The notes under the pieces: generated by a model | Told to the model about the DNA's origin: nothing | What the model saw: only the letters and a program-made list of their open reading frames with translations | The model's database searches: none | Assembly (NCBI GenBank): GCA_002270565.1 | Contig: NQMI01000066.1 | Location: 62,001-126,000, forward strand | From: Stenocarpella maydis | Taxonomy: Eukaryota > Ascomycota > Sordariomycetes > Diaporthales > Diaporthaceae | Length of the DNA stretch: 64,000 nt | Direction: 5' to 3' | Translations under genes and position numbers: made by a program | Shown: positions 44,201 to 56,316 of the stretch, one piece after another | How positions within the stretch are numbered: position 1 is the first letter of the stretch | Layout of the letters: each line of letters opens with the position of its first letter

Positions 44201-47041
44201 GGCAAGCTCGTACGTCGCCATCCGTGGCATCGTCTTCGATCTGGAAGCCTTCATACCGACGCATTATCCCTCTTATATTTCCGACACGCTCATGGAGAGA
44301 TTTGCCGGTCAGGACGTGACCGATCTGTTCCCGGTCCAGGTCTCTGCGCTCTGCCAAGGCGTTGACGGCAGCGTCAACCCAGCTGTGACGCTGGACTACA
44401 CGTCGACCAATTTCACCGGTTCTGCGAGCACCACCAGTATAGCCTCTTTGTACTCCAAGTATCACGACTTCCGGTATTTCCAGAACGACAGCCGTCCAGA
44501 CTGGTTTGCGGAGCAGATGATCAGACTCAAGCGGAGTGGCTATAAGAAGGGTAACATCGGTTACACGCCCGAGTACATCCAGAAACAAGGCGATAAAGGG
44601 AAGTCTGTCGCCATCATTGGCTCGCGCATTTACGACTTGACCAAGTACGTCGCTGGTGGCCGGCGCATGAGAGCCCCTGTCGGGGAAGAGGTAGCATCGG
44701 ACGGCAACCTCGTTAATTTCATGGACCAACTCGTCGTTGACCTTTTTCAGCAAAAAGCCGGCGCAGACGTCACTAAGCTGTGGGATGCGTTGGCTATCGA
44801 CGCCGGCATGAAAGCCCGAATGAAGTTGTGTCTCGACAATCTATTCTACATCGCAGACGTCGACACTAGGAACTCGGTCAAATGTCAGTTTGCGAACTAC
44901 CTGATCCTGGCAGTGTCAATTCTCCTGTGCGCCATCATTGGAGTCAAATTCCTCGCTGCCTTGCAATTTGGCGGAAACAACGTGCCAGAGAATCTGGACA
45001 AGTTCATCATGTGTCAGATTCCGGCCTACACGGAAGACGAGGACTCTTTGCGACGTGCCATCGACTCAGCTGCTCGTATGCGTTATGATGATAAGCGCAA
45101 ATTGCTTGTTGTCATTTGTGATGGCATGATTATCGGTCAAGGCAACGATAGGCCCACGCCTCGTATAGTTCTGGACATTCTCGGAGTCTCAGAGACGGTC
45201 GACCCCGAGCCGCTCAGCTTCGAATCTCTCGGCGAAGGAATGAAGCAACACAACATGGGCAAGGTCTACACCGGCCTGTATGAGGTTCAGGGTCATATTG
45301 TACCCTTCTTGGTTGTGGTCAAAGTGGGCAAGCCTTCTGAGGTCTCCCGCCCGGGTAACCGCGGCAAGCGAGACTCGCAAATGGTCATCATGCGCTTCCT
45401 CAACCGAGTCCATTACAACCTGCCCATGAGCCCCCTGGAGTTGGAAATGTACCACCAAGTGCGGAACATTATTGGCGTCAATCCCACCTTTTACGAATAT
45501 CTCTTGCAGATGGACGCAGACACTGTCGTCGCCCCGGACTCTGCTACCCGCTTCGTCTCTGCATTCTTGGATGATACTCGCCTCATCGCTGTGTGTGGCG
45601 AAACGGCTCTCACCAATGCAAAGTCCTCCTTCGTCACCATGATCCAGGTCTATGAGTACTACATCTCGCACAACCTGGTCAAGGCTTTCGAAAGTCTGTT
45701 TGGCTCTGTCACCTGTCTGCCCGGTTGTTTCACCATGTACCGCATCCGCGCTGCTGATTCAGGCAAGCCGCTCTTCGTCAGCCGCGAGGTCGTCGAGCAA
45801 TATGCCACGATTCGTGTGGATACCCTGCACATGAAGAATCTCCTCCACCTTGGTGAGGATCGATACCTGACCACACTTCTCCTGAGGCATCACCAGCAGT
45901 ACAAGACCAAGTACATGATGAAGGCAAAGGCTTGGACCATCGCACCTGACTCTTGGACGGTTTTCCTTTCTCAACGACGTCGGTGGATCAACTCTACGGT
46001 GCACAACCTTATGGAGCTCATCCCCATGAACCAGCTTTGCGGTTTCTGCTGCTTTAGCATGCGATTCATTGTGTTCATGGACCTGCTGACCACGATCGTG
46101 CAGCCTGTCACGATTACTTACATCGTGTATTTGATCGTCCTCCTCAGCATAAACGCAACCGTGGTACCCTTGACAGCATTTATCATGCTTGGTGCCATCT
46201 ATGGTCTGCAAGCCATAATCTTCATTGTTCGTCGCAAGTGGGAGATGATTGGGTGGATGCTGCTCTATATCTGCGCAGTCCCCGTGTACTCCTTTGCTCT
46301 TCCCTTGTATGCGTTTTGGCACATGGACGATTTCAACTGGGGCAACACTCGTGTCATTGCTGGTGAGAAGGGCAAGAAGGTCGTCATCTCCGACGAGGGC
46401 AAGTTCGACCCGGCCTCCATTCCCCGCAAGAAGTGGGAGGAGTACCAGGCCGAGCTCTGGGACGCTCAGACAGCTCGCGACGACGTCCGCTCCGAGGTCT
46501 CTGGCTACAGCTATGCGACCAAGGCCGGCCCCAATGTCGGCGTGTCAGAGTATGGATGGGGAGGCTACCCACCCTCGCGCCCCGGGTCTGTCGTCAACTA
46601 TGGCCACGGGCCGTACCACGGCTCTGCTGACCTCAAGGTGCCCCTGGCCGGCTCCCAGAGCCGCCTGAGCTTTGCGGCCAGCGACATGATGGGCGGGAAC
46701 AGCCCAGCGAACCGCGCTAGCCAGTTTGGCGGCAGTCAGTTCTTCGGCGGCAGCCAAAACGACCTGGAGATGAGCAACCTCGCTGGGCTGCCCGGTGATG
46801 ATGCGATTCTCGCGGAAATCCGCGAGATCCTGCGCACCGCGGACCTCATGACCGTGACCAAGAAGGGTGTCAAGCAGGAGCTTGAGCGGAGATTTGGCGT
46901 CCCGCTTGACGCCAGGAGGGCCTATATCAATTCTGGTAAGCTACGACCCAGTCCTACAACACGTCTTCCTACTGTTTGCCGCGCAACCGTGACTAACATT
47001 GCACCTCAGCCACCGAAGCATGCCTTTCGGGGCAGCTGTAG
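41250..47041 (+). CDS. Class V chitin synthase with myosin motor-like domain, 1881 aa
   Basis: Join 41250-41554, 41627-46935, 47010-47041 (5646 nt). The motor-like domain covers about residues 1-750 and keeps an intact P-loop GESGSGKT at 103-110, split by the first intron just before it. Myosin-like landmarks also include [11 protein letters not shown] and [17 protein letters not shown]. Membrane segments lie at about 880-945 ([36 protein letters not shown]). A cytochrome b5-like part ([15 protein letters not shown]) is followed by the chitin synthase 2 domain with DADTV and QRRRW at residues 1551-1555. The tail ends in a DEK-type domain ([17 protein letters not shown]). The last exon is only 32 nt and gives the C-terminus [10 protein letters not shown]; reading past the donor at 46935 would replace it with an unrelated tail. 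CsmA/ChsV-type enzymes are delivered to tips along actin and microtubules. Confidence 0.95.
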
Positions 47042-47983
47042 ACTTAGTTCTTGGATATACATCATCACCTTATCATCTCGGACGCGTTTGATCTGCATAC
47101 CGTTTACATAATCATCTAATGGCTTGTTGATAATGCCTAGCATGTGGAGGATGATGAGTCTTGTAGAGCATCTGGAGGCGGGTCTGCCTATCGCATATCA
47201 TGTTTGGATTTCGTAGCGGAGGATGCCCAAAAAGGAGAAATCGCATTACAATGACGGCGGATGGTGTTGGCAGGACTTTGCAAAGGGTTGCGTGGAGTTG
47301 TGATGTTGACCATTATTTTATTTTATTTTATTTTTGGCTGTCTAAGTCCTCACGTAGTTACATTTTGGTATATGGGATCGAGAAGCAGTTGGATATTTAA
47401 AAATTGAACACCACAAGCCAGCCTATGTCTAGTCTAAATAAGGGAATCACTAGGTTTGTCAAAGAAGTGTGATATTAGCAGGTAGCAAGCACAATGTCAT
47501 ACGTCACCGACCCTACAGCGTCTGGGATCTCATGCTAACTTCCAAGGTTGACCAGTAGGTATAATCCCGTCCTCTGTACAAACACGAGGGAGGGGAAGAG
47601 AGTTGAAGAGGGACGGGATGTTCACGTGCACACATGCGGACGTTAGTCACCAGGTCAGCTCGTCACATCACGACGACATCGAGCACAACGGAAGTCACAA
47701 ATTCTCGTAAATAAATCTATCTCGCCGACACGAGGTATAGTGGCGTAGATGCCGTCTGCTGAACAGACCATTCGCTCATCCTTTCCTAGAAGGCTCAAAC
47801 GAGTCTTCATTATGAATGCAAGTGTACCTGGACCAATCTCGAAGATGGCGCGAGCATCGTAACCACCTGGCCTACATACAAACATGCAAATATATCAAAA
47901 AACCAACCCTCCCAAATCCTTCCCGCGTTGCCTCGCGAGGCGGCTGCCGCGCCGCGCCACCTTATACGCCCCCCCCCCCGCGC
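47042..47983. other. Convergent intergenic region, class V chitin synthase / GHR
   Basis: 3' flanks. A TTATT-type T-rich run at 47312-47335 may belong to the chitin synthase 3' UTR. A C-run lies at about 47971-47980. No gene seen. Confidence 0.6.
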
Positions 47984-49650
47984 TCAAGACTTCCCAGCCT
48001 GCTTCACGGCGGGCACCTCCTCGCCCAGGGGCAGAATGTCCGGCAGGGGGCCGACTGGGGTGATGGAGAAGGGGTTGATCTGCTTGTGGGAGCGGGTGTA
48101 GTGGTTCTTGATGTGCAGGAAGTTGGTGGTGTCCTTGAAGGCCGGGTGGTTCCAGTAGAGGTTGCGCATCCACGCGTGAGTGTGCGGGTAGCCCGAGCGG
48201 ATGTCCTTGATGTTGCACTTGAAGTGCTGCACGTAGACGGGCTGTGTGTGTCCACACTAGTGTCAGGTTGTGCTTGGCCATGGGGTTAAGGAGGGTTGAA
48301 TACTAAGGAAAACTTACGTCGAAACGAACGAGGGTGACGAACCTGGTGGTTCACTTGGTCAGCCTCGCGTCTCATGCAGTCGTATAAGACGCCATATACT
48401 CACAGCCTGACATCAGTCTCGGTCAGCTGTTTGCCAAAGTAAAACGGGCCCTCGCCCGCGGCAAGGTGCGCCTCAACCCTGTCAAGGGCGCCGAACAGGG
48501 CGTGGACGTTGCGATCATAGGCCTCCTGGGTGGTGGCGAACCCGGACTTGTACACGCCGTTGTTGATCAGGTCGTAGTGCCACTCGTTGGCCTCGTCGAT
48601 GTGCTTCTGCAGCGCGGGAGGGTACAGCACCACGCCGCGGTGCTGCTCGTCGAGGTGCTCGTCGAACTGTGGAGGAGGGTTAGGGGGATGCAATGAGGTG
48701 TGAGGAAATCAAGGGCTGGTCTCGTAGGACTCACGACGGTGCCAAGCATGCGCAGGATCTCGCTGCTCTCGTTGTTCACAATCCGCTTCTGCACCTTGTC
48801 GTACAGGACGGGCACGGTGAAGCGGCCCGCGTAGTCCGGGTTGGACTCGAAGTATACCTGCCGCAGGTGTGTGAAGTCGTCGTGAAACGGGTCCGGGACC
48901 ACGTCTTCGCCCTCGGCGTCCTTGTCCTCGGCGGTGGCAAAGCGCCAGCCTGTCTCGCAAGCCTCAGCAGGGTTTCCTCCTCCCCACCCCCGTCATCGTC
49001 ATCTGCCGCTCTCTCACTTACCGTTGTCCCCCAGGTGCCAGTGCACCGAGGATACCGTGATAAACTCCTCGAGCCCCTTGAGCTTCCTCGCGATTATGGT
49101 GCGGGTGGCCTGCGGGTGGGTTACCACCTCGGGTCAGCCACAGGTGGTCGCCAGATCCCGTCACGCTGATCCGGGCCGGGGCACAAACTCACCCAGGGGC
49201 ACGCGTAGCTGATGTACAGGTGATACCTCCCCTTCTCGACCGGGAACTTGGCGCCGGGCTCGTTGGAGATGCAGTCGCGGAACGAGCTGACCTGCCTCTT
49301 GAACTCGCCGCTCTTGTCCGACGGGTCAACCCAGTCCGTGACCTTGCCTGTAGTCGACTGCGGAGCTCCTAATGTCAGCGACTGGCCCCCTAGTCTTTCT
49401 CGGGGCCACGGCCTTTGGGTAGCGCCATGCCACCACTCACCATTCTTGACCGCGAGAAGTGAACGCTTCTGTGGCGGAGGAGCGTTTGTGAGTCGGATCT
49501 CGGGGGCCGCAGTTCACACGAAAGGGTTGCCCTGTCTCTCGGGTGCAAAAAACCGAGGGGTCGCCGTGAAGACAAGCCTCGGGAGCTCTGCTGGGAAAGA
49601 AGTCTGGTGATCCTCTGCCTTGTTAACCTGGGGATGGGACTGAGGGACAT
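47984..49650 (-). CDS. Glutathionyl-hydroquinone reductase (Xi-class GST, ECM4/GTO-like), seven exons
   Basis: Join 49650-49441, 49357-49193, 49109-49022, 48949-48735, 48666-48404, 48342-48318, 48241-47984, giving 407 aa. The enzyme reduces glutathionyl-hydroquinones and belongs to the omega/Xi-like GSTs. The catalytic Cys lies in YACPWATRT, the Xi-class CPWA motif. Other family blocks are [26 protein letters not shown] ([12 protein letters not shown]), [52 protein letters not shown] and [15 protein letters not shown]. Exon 1 encodes an Arg/Ser-rich N-terminus ([20 protein letters not shown]) typical of mitochondrial targeting. The last codon of exon 1 is itself ATG (49443-49441), so a shorter 338-aa cytosolic form beginning [10 protein letters not shown] is equally possible. 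One internal exon is only 25 nt. Confidence 0.88.
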
Positions 49651-50375
49651 GAAGCTGAAGGACCACAGGTGCTTCTTCTCAATTATATGTCAGGAACAGT
49701 CCTGAAACGGTAGGTAGTCATAAGTGGTAGACTGGGGGACCGATTGGGCATATTTCACTTATGATTACTAGCATTGGAATACATTGACTGACCATCGGCA
49801 GTCTAGTCTGGAACTCAAGCATTCGACGCCTCAGTTGCCGCCGTGCGCGTGATTTCTAACGGCTTACACCGAGCCCTGCAGGCCCTGCCCGCTGCCTTGC
49901 AGAGCGGGCAGTACAGTAATGCTCGTCTAATCATGACGTTAAGATTCCGCAGGCTTGGTTGGTGCTGCATTGATTCGTGCACACTAAGATGCGGGGCACA
50001 TACTAGAGCACTAGTAGTAACAGCTTTAGTCACGCACGTCAGGGAGGCAGGCTTGATCTGGACGCGAAGGCCCGAACAAGGCGGTAGACTCCTCAGAACC
50101 ACAGACACAAGATGCCGTTGTGGTCTACTATATCATACACTACATCACAGGCACGCGCGAGAGAGAGAAGCAAAGGCCAACATCAACTGACTAATCTGTC
50201 TCGGATAACCCGTTCTGGTCGGTCCACACGGATTCCCCGTGCAACGGTAGAATAAAAATACACAAGTGGTTGGGCCCTGCGCCAAAAAGACAAAGAACAA
50301 CAAAAGCAGTCTATCGTGATATGCTCTGGCAATTGCGTGTTCTCAACTGCGGTCCTGCGCACAGCGCGGCGCTTC
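49651..50375. other. Intergenic region, GHR / UBA1
   Basis: Promoter side of GHR and 3' end of UBA1. No gene or distinctive site seen. Confidence 0.5.
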
Positions 50376-53300
50376 TCAATCCCGCGATACTCTCACGTAG
50401 GGAACCTCAACGTCCTCTCCATCCGCGTCCTCAGCGACAACCTCGAAGATAACATACTTCTGGTGCGCTGGGATAGGCTTCTTGGACACGAACTCGGCCA
50501 GATCGAGGAGCCTCATCGCCGTCCGCTCGGCCTTCTTCGCGGGGGGGAAGAATACTGCGTAGAGAAGGCTCACACCGGAGCTCACCATGGATATCTCGAG
50601 ACCGCGCGATTCCAAGTGCTCAATAAGCTCCTTCAGTGTGATGTTTCCAACCTCGAAACGGTCCCAAATCTTGTCCATGCACTGCTCCTTGCCGTCGGGC
50701 CCTTTCCAGGTTACCTTGGGGCTGGCTATCGGCTCGCTGAAACCGAAGAATGGCAGGGCCAGATTGGCAAATCCGTTCTTGTACTGCTCCACGTCCGTCT
50801 TGCCATCGATGATCTTGTACAGCTCCAAGACAACTAGGCCCGTGACCAAGGCGGTCGTGGTCGCGATTGCCGGGATGATCTTGCCAGCAATAAACTTGGT
50901 CTTGTGACGGTCTGCTGTCTCGATCTTGTAGTTCATCGCGCGGAGGTTGCTTGCTGCTGTGATGAAATCGATGTGGAAGTTGGTATCATCATCCTTCTCG
51001 AACTCGACCGGCGTGAGCTTGAACCCTGCCAGCGACTTGGGGTCTGGGATGTCCGCAGCGATCTTCTCCAACTCCGCGTCATCGCCAAAGTTCCCTGATG
51101 ACTCCTTGTTGGGGTCCTATACCTAGTCAGATCATGAGATACGGGGAAGGGGGGAAAAATCCACGTCGTTACTTACTGGCTCCTTGTCGTCCGCCTGGAT
51201 CTTGACACCGGGATCGGGAGTGAAGTCTGGGACAATCATAGATTCCAAAGCAGCCACGTATGCAGCGCGATCCTTGTCCCGTACATTGATATTGTAGTTG
51301 AAGGCGTGCAGGTTGGCTGCCGCAACGAGGAATTGGTAGTGGGTGGGGTCGTTGATGTCAAACTTGAGGGCATCCGGCGCTCGCTTGGGTCCAGACCAGA
51401 AAGGCTGTCCGCTGGATGATGTGGAGTCCTTGGGGAAGTTGTAAAGTAGTTGCTGGATCGCATTGTTGTACTGCTTCTCAAACACCATCCGAGCCCAGCT
51501 CACGCAATCCTCAAAAGTGAGAGCACGCTCGTTCTTGAGGTAGTCGCGGAGCATTGTCAGCGTCGTCTTCTGGTCGCCACCCTGCGCCAGCGTAGTCTTG
51601 AGGTAATCCGGCTTCGTAAGGTACAGGTTTGCCGTTTCGGCCGGCTTGACAAAGTTGGTCTCGAAAAGCTCACGTGCCCATGCGATCGTGTGCTCAATCT
51701 TGTTGGGGAAGCTTCGTAGTGTGCACATGGGGAACGACTGCTCGGGCGGGTCTACTGAGGACGAGTACGACTCCGTGATGCCAGGCAAAACGACTTGTGT
51801 GTTTCCCTTCGTACCCAGTGTACCGCTCTCAAGAAGGGGCTTCTTGAAGAAGACGCAACGCCTGTCGACATATGTTCTTGCCTCCACATTGTCCAGAGCA
51901 TTGGTGACCCCATCCAGGCCGCTCCAGAAGTCCTCGTTGAAGGTCTCCTCGGTTTCCGGGCTGACACGGTCTTTCAGACAAACTATGTGTCCCTCCAGTT
52001 CCGGGTTCATAGCCTGGACAGCTGCAGCTGCGCAGTCACTCTTCATCTTGCCCACATCCTTGGGCCGGAACAGGAACTGTCGGTTCAGGTTGCTCTTCTC
52101 GATGGAGTCCATATCAGTAATAGTGATTTGGCCGTTTGGTCCGGTGCCTAGGCCGATCATGGCCCAGTTCTTCAGCATCTCACAACCGATGGCACCTGCC
52201 CCAACCAAGAACTGTCTGACGTTGGAAATCTTCTCCTGGTACTTCCTCCCGAAGACTGCTATCTGGCCATCGTGGCGGCTCCCAACAGGCGCACACAGTT
52301 CCTCGGACCTCTTTGAGCCCTGAGGAATCGATTCCAAGGAGTCGAAGTACATCCATTGCTTCACTGGATGGAATTTGCCCGAAACTGCTTTGAGGACTTC
52401 CTGGGCCGCAAGTCCACCAAAGAAAGCAGCCATGGGATTAAGGTCTCCGGTCGCCTGGTAGCTGAGCTCTGTCAACAGTTTCTCGTCGATCTCGACGTCG
52501 AGGCCCAGTTTCTTTGCGAAGGCTTCAGCAGACCTGACCACCACAGCAGCATCGTCCTTATTCATAGGTCTTGGGAGATGGCCGTGAGTTTGAACAAAGG
52601 CGTGCAGGGCTTGGAAGCCAATGTGCAGCTGCTGTGGGCGATCGAACTTGGCGTAGTCAGACACGAGGAACTCAGGTTCTGCCAGAGACTCCGTGATGCT
52701 CTTGAAATTCAGGATCTTGGGCATCTTGACCTGCTGGAACAGACCCCCTCGCTTGTACTGGCCGAGACCAGAGACATCCCCAATAGAGAAAGTGTACGGG
52801 CCCTTCACCGTGACCTTTCGTGGCTCCGAGTTGTTCAGACTCTCCATGCCCTCAACCTCGGAGAATGTCACGTAGTCCCCATCCTCAAGGCCGTGGCGGG
52901 CCTCGTCCAGGGCCGACACAACACCCTCGTCGTCGATCCCGGCGACGATCCCACTCTGGGGGTTCTCTCCGGTCGCATCAATAACCGAAAATTTCTCGCC
53001 AAAATCACAAAAGATGTTACCAAATAAGCCGAAAGTATCCGCAGTGATGAAGTAGATGCCTTTCGAGTGGCAATAGTCGCCGATTGCAAGCTGTTCTGTC
53101 AGGGGGGCGCCGGTCAGGACAACAACTTGGTACTTTTCGAGCTCGGCAAGATGATCAGCGAGCCTGCGGCAGGGTCTGAAGTCAGTGATCGATGCGTAGC
53201 CAGGTGCATAAGGGTGGGGGAAGGCAGAGCGTTACCCGGAAGACTTGTGCACGGTGACTGGAGTGTATGCGTTCAGCTCGGCCACCCGGGGCGCAGTGAC

Positions 53301-53765
53301 GGCATCCCGGGGCTTGCCGACGTCGCCAGGTCGTAGGAAGAACTGCGAGGACAGGTCTGCGATGGCGACAGGGGCGGGGTCGTGAAGGGCCAGGCTCTTG
53401 ACGCCGGCGAGGGCGACATTCTTGGCTATCTCGACACCAAGGCCCTTGAGTCCAGCGATGAGTACGTTGGAAGCGCCCATGCGCTTCATGGCCTCGTGGC
53501 CCAAGACATAGAGCTGTCGACTGTAGAGGGACTCGTCGATGTCGTTGTTCCCCACGACAGACTCGTCGACCTGCATCCTGGTGACCAGGTCGACCTCGGG
53601 GAGCCTCTGTTGGCCCTGCAAACGCGGGGGTTCCGGTCAGTAGGCGTTCCCAAGACACTTGGTGCAGCTTCTGGCAGCTATGTGCACGAGTCTCGGGTGC
53701 GGCGCGGGCTTGGAGCAGACGGGGCGGCTGGGCTTGGGCGGACGGCACCAGACACTCACTGTCAT
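50376..53765 (-). CDS. UBA1: Ubiquitin-activating enzyme E1, 1037 aa
   Basis: UBA1 adenylates ubiquitin and passes it to E2 enzymes; it is the main E1 of the cell (cytosol and nucleus). Join 53765-53760, 53615-53236, 53163-51177, 51116-50376 (3114 nt). The first coding exon is just ATGACA. Domain order: inactive adenylation half ([30 protein letters not shown]), four-helix and first catalytic Cys half-domain, active adenylation domain ([38 protein letters not shown]), then the catalytic cysteine in [17 protein letters not shown] at residue 609 (yeast Cys600). The second catalytic half-domain and the C-terminal ubiquitin-fold domain follow (EVPYVRV at the end). Length is close to yeast Uba1 (1024 aa). 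Introns are 144, 72 and 60 nt. The long exon seems to begin at a GTG at 52919, which is internal. Confidence 0.96.
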
Positions 53766-55619
53766 TGTCTTCTTGTTCTGGAGAGGCAGCGAGTCCCCGT
53801 CGCAGGAAAGTTTGCGCTTCCCCAGTTTGCCGGACTCTTTACGAACGTAAGAGCCTATCTTGCGTTGAGGAGGGGAGGCTTGGTTAGAGAGGAGGCGTTG
53901 ACTCTAATGCGTAGTGATGGCTTCGGTTGGATGTTGCTGGGAAAGGTATGAGATGAGTTGCAAGTTGGACGGAGCCGCTCGGGCGGAATGGAGGGGGGGG
54001 CAACATCGACCCCACCACCGTTGAAGCGAGCGTGGGTAGCTGCTTACCTAGCTAGCTTCCAGGGCTATGTACGGCAGGCAAGAAGGGCGCGGGCGCAGGC
54101 AGCGTGTCTGACAAACAATATCGCTGTAGCGAGATATTTTAAAAAAAAAAAGAAGGAAAGAAAGAAAGAAAGAAAGAAAGAAAGAAAAAAAAATTCGAGG
54201 TTTTGATACTACACGGGTGACTTGTTTCTTGAAAGGTGGTGAATGCAAGTCTCTGAATCTGTGTACTCAGGTGGCCAAGGACCGTTTCTGCCTCACCAGA
54301 GGGCTGTGGTTCATGGGAGGCGAAACTGATGACTTATGCATTGATTGCTTGGTACCCTTGATTTATAACAGCGGGGGTAGCATCATGAGGGGTTGCCTGT
54401 TCCCGCAGGCCTGTTGGCGAACGGCCGCCAGGAGTACAGACACCTTTATGGTTGTCTTGGGATCATGGTCCCCCAAGGACGACGGCGTGGCTCATTGATC
54501 TCACGCTTGAAATGTCCAAAACAGCATGCATGTACCTAGGTAGATACCGGTGGCCCCCACACATGAGATAGGCCGGACTACTGGAACTTCAAAAGACTGG
54601 TGTGTTTGCAAGCGTCCCAGCTGTTGAGCAGGGGGAAGCAATGGCTCGGGTGATCAAATAACCTAGGCTCGTGCAGGCCTGCTCAAGCTCTTGCAAAGGC
54701 ATGAGCCCCGGAGGCCGTGACGTTGGAACAAGTAGATACGTCCAGCCTCAAAGCCCTCGCACCAGTGACTTGGGCTCCCCCTGCCCCAGCATTGCGAGCC
54801 TGGACGGCACGATTATCAGCCACCTGTTCCGTTTCCATGACGTTCCACGGGGTGAGTCGATGGAACAGCACCTCAAAGATCGCTTATCCGGCACCCGAAG
54901 TGGTGCAATCCCTCTCAAAAGCCCCATAGATGCTTCTTTGTGAGGTGCCACAGCGAGCGTCTGGCGCCGTACGTATCCCGCCGGCCCAGTTGCATCGCCC
55001 CACAGCCGGCCTGGGCCCTGGAGAAGCGAGCAAATCTCGGGCGGTGTGTCCCTGGATGTGCAACAGCCTGTGGCGAGACGAGCGGTGCCAGAGGTTTCGC
55101 CATCTCAGTTGTCCCCCAGGTCGGTAGCCGCCTGCTCGTCAGGCCAGATCACGCACGTTTCCGCTTCGAGAAACTCCATTGAACGACCGTCTCTCTCCTG
55201 TCCTCATGGCTGCAAGGGGTGGATTACCTGGAGCGAGAGGCATGCTGAGTTCTGACCGGGGCAAGCTGAGCGAGACGAGTTCCCCGCAAGGTCAAAGACA
55301 TGCATATTCACAGATGCGTGGCTTACCCTGCTATCGACAGAAGCCTCCTCGCCATCTCACCAGATCACCGTGGTTACCGTGCCGCGTGAAACCTCCGGCG
55401 CCGGCGTCAAGAAGGACTCGCAGAGGAGGGCACGCAAGGGGCATGTTGCATTGATCTCGTAGCTACACCCGGGTTTGGCATCAGGCTCCAATGGGAGCAT
55501 CTATTCTCCGCACTTCCACTGAGGACCAAGCGAGTGTCTAAGACTAGGATTGCATTTTGGAACTGTCCTGTCTGGCCGGTTCCTGCGTGTTACCACCAAA
55601 GGCTCAGGTCTTTGCACCT
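53766..55619. other. Intergenic region, UBA1 / FKBP12
   Basis: 1.85 kb with a polypurine microsatellite (separate entry). Short frames have no recognised products. The 120 bp before UBA1 are likely its promoter and 5' UTR. Confidence 0.55.
54139..54192. repeat. GAAA polypurine microsatellite
   Basis: An A-run, then about eight GAAA units, then a second A-run; strictly purine on the plus strand. Confidence 0.9.
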
Positions 55620-56316
55620 CTACGCGTCCCTGACGTCCTTCAGGGTCACCTCGCTGTCCGAAGGCGTCAGTCCCGGTACCTTGTGCTTAGGCGAGTACGG
55701 AGAACAACTTACAAGAGGAGGTCCGCATTGGGGGGGATATGTCCGGTGAAACCGCTAGAGAAGGCGTCAGGCAGTGATCACAAGAGTGAAATCGATGAGT
55801 CTCGGAGCATAGGGAACAGCAGTCATTCCTGCCGAGCCCTCTCCCGCTAAGCAAGAGGAATTCTTACCGGGCACCGTAGCCATAGTCACTATACATGTCA
55901 ATCAGCGCTCTTAAACAATGGAGCAGAAGGGATGCGCCTCACCTGGTGATGTCAAGAATGGCCTTGCCGCCGACCTTCATCTGGACGACACCCTCATCCC
56001 ATCCTGTGAGGTTGTTTAGGAGGGTTCCTCCCGCTGGCCAGGGTAGTTCATATGGGTAGCCACTTACCCTTGATGACACGGCCAGTGCCGATCTCGGTGA
56101 CGAAGTCTCCACGGCCAACAGAGCTGTCGAACCTTGAGAGACGGGGATAAGTATCGATCAGATGTGCCCTTGACCGGAGGAGAGAACTTACTGCTTGCCC
56201 TTGTTGTCCGGCTCACCTTCCTTCTTGAGCCACCCGGTGTACTCGATGGTCACGACCTGTTTTGGGACGGGCTGTGCGCCAGTGCCCTCTACAATATGGT
56301 GAACGGTGACTCCCAT
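55620..56316 (-). CDS. FK506-binding protein 12 (peptidyl-prolyl isomerase), 115 aa, six exons
   Basis: Join 56316-56192, 56132-56068, 56003-55943, 55888-55868, 55754-55713, 55653-55620 (348 nt, in phase). It is the cytosolic prolyl isomerase that binds FK506 and rapamycin (yeast Fpr1). Drug- and substrate-pocket residues are present: Tyr in VVTIEYTGW, Asp in QFDSSVGRG, Val-Ile and Trp in GRVIKGWDEGV, Tyr in DYGYGARGF, and Phe in LLFEVTL. It opens MGVTVHHIVEGTG and ends LKDVRDA. Five introns in a 348-nt coding sequence, with a 21-nt exon 4, make it hard to predict automatically; a premature stop appears if any intron is retained. The Ser in ITSDYGYG and Thr in GFTGHIPPN differ slightly from the commoner Gly/Pro at these sites, which is tolerable in the family. 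Confidence 0.92.
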
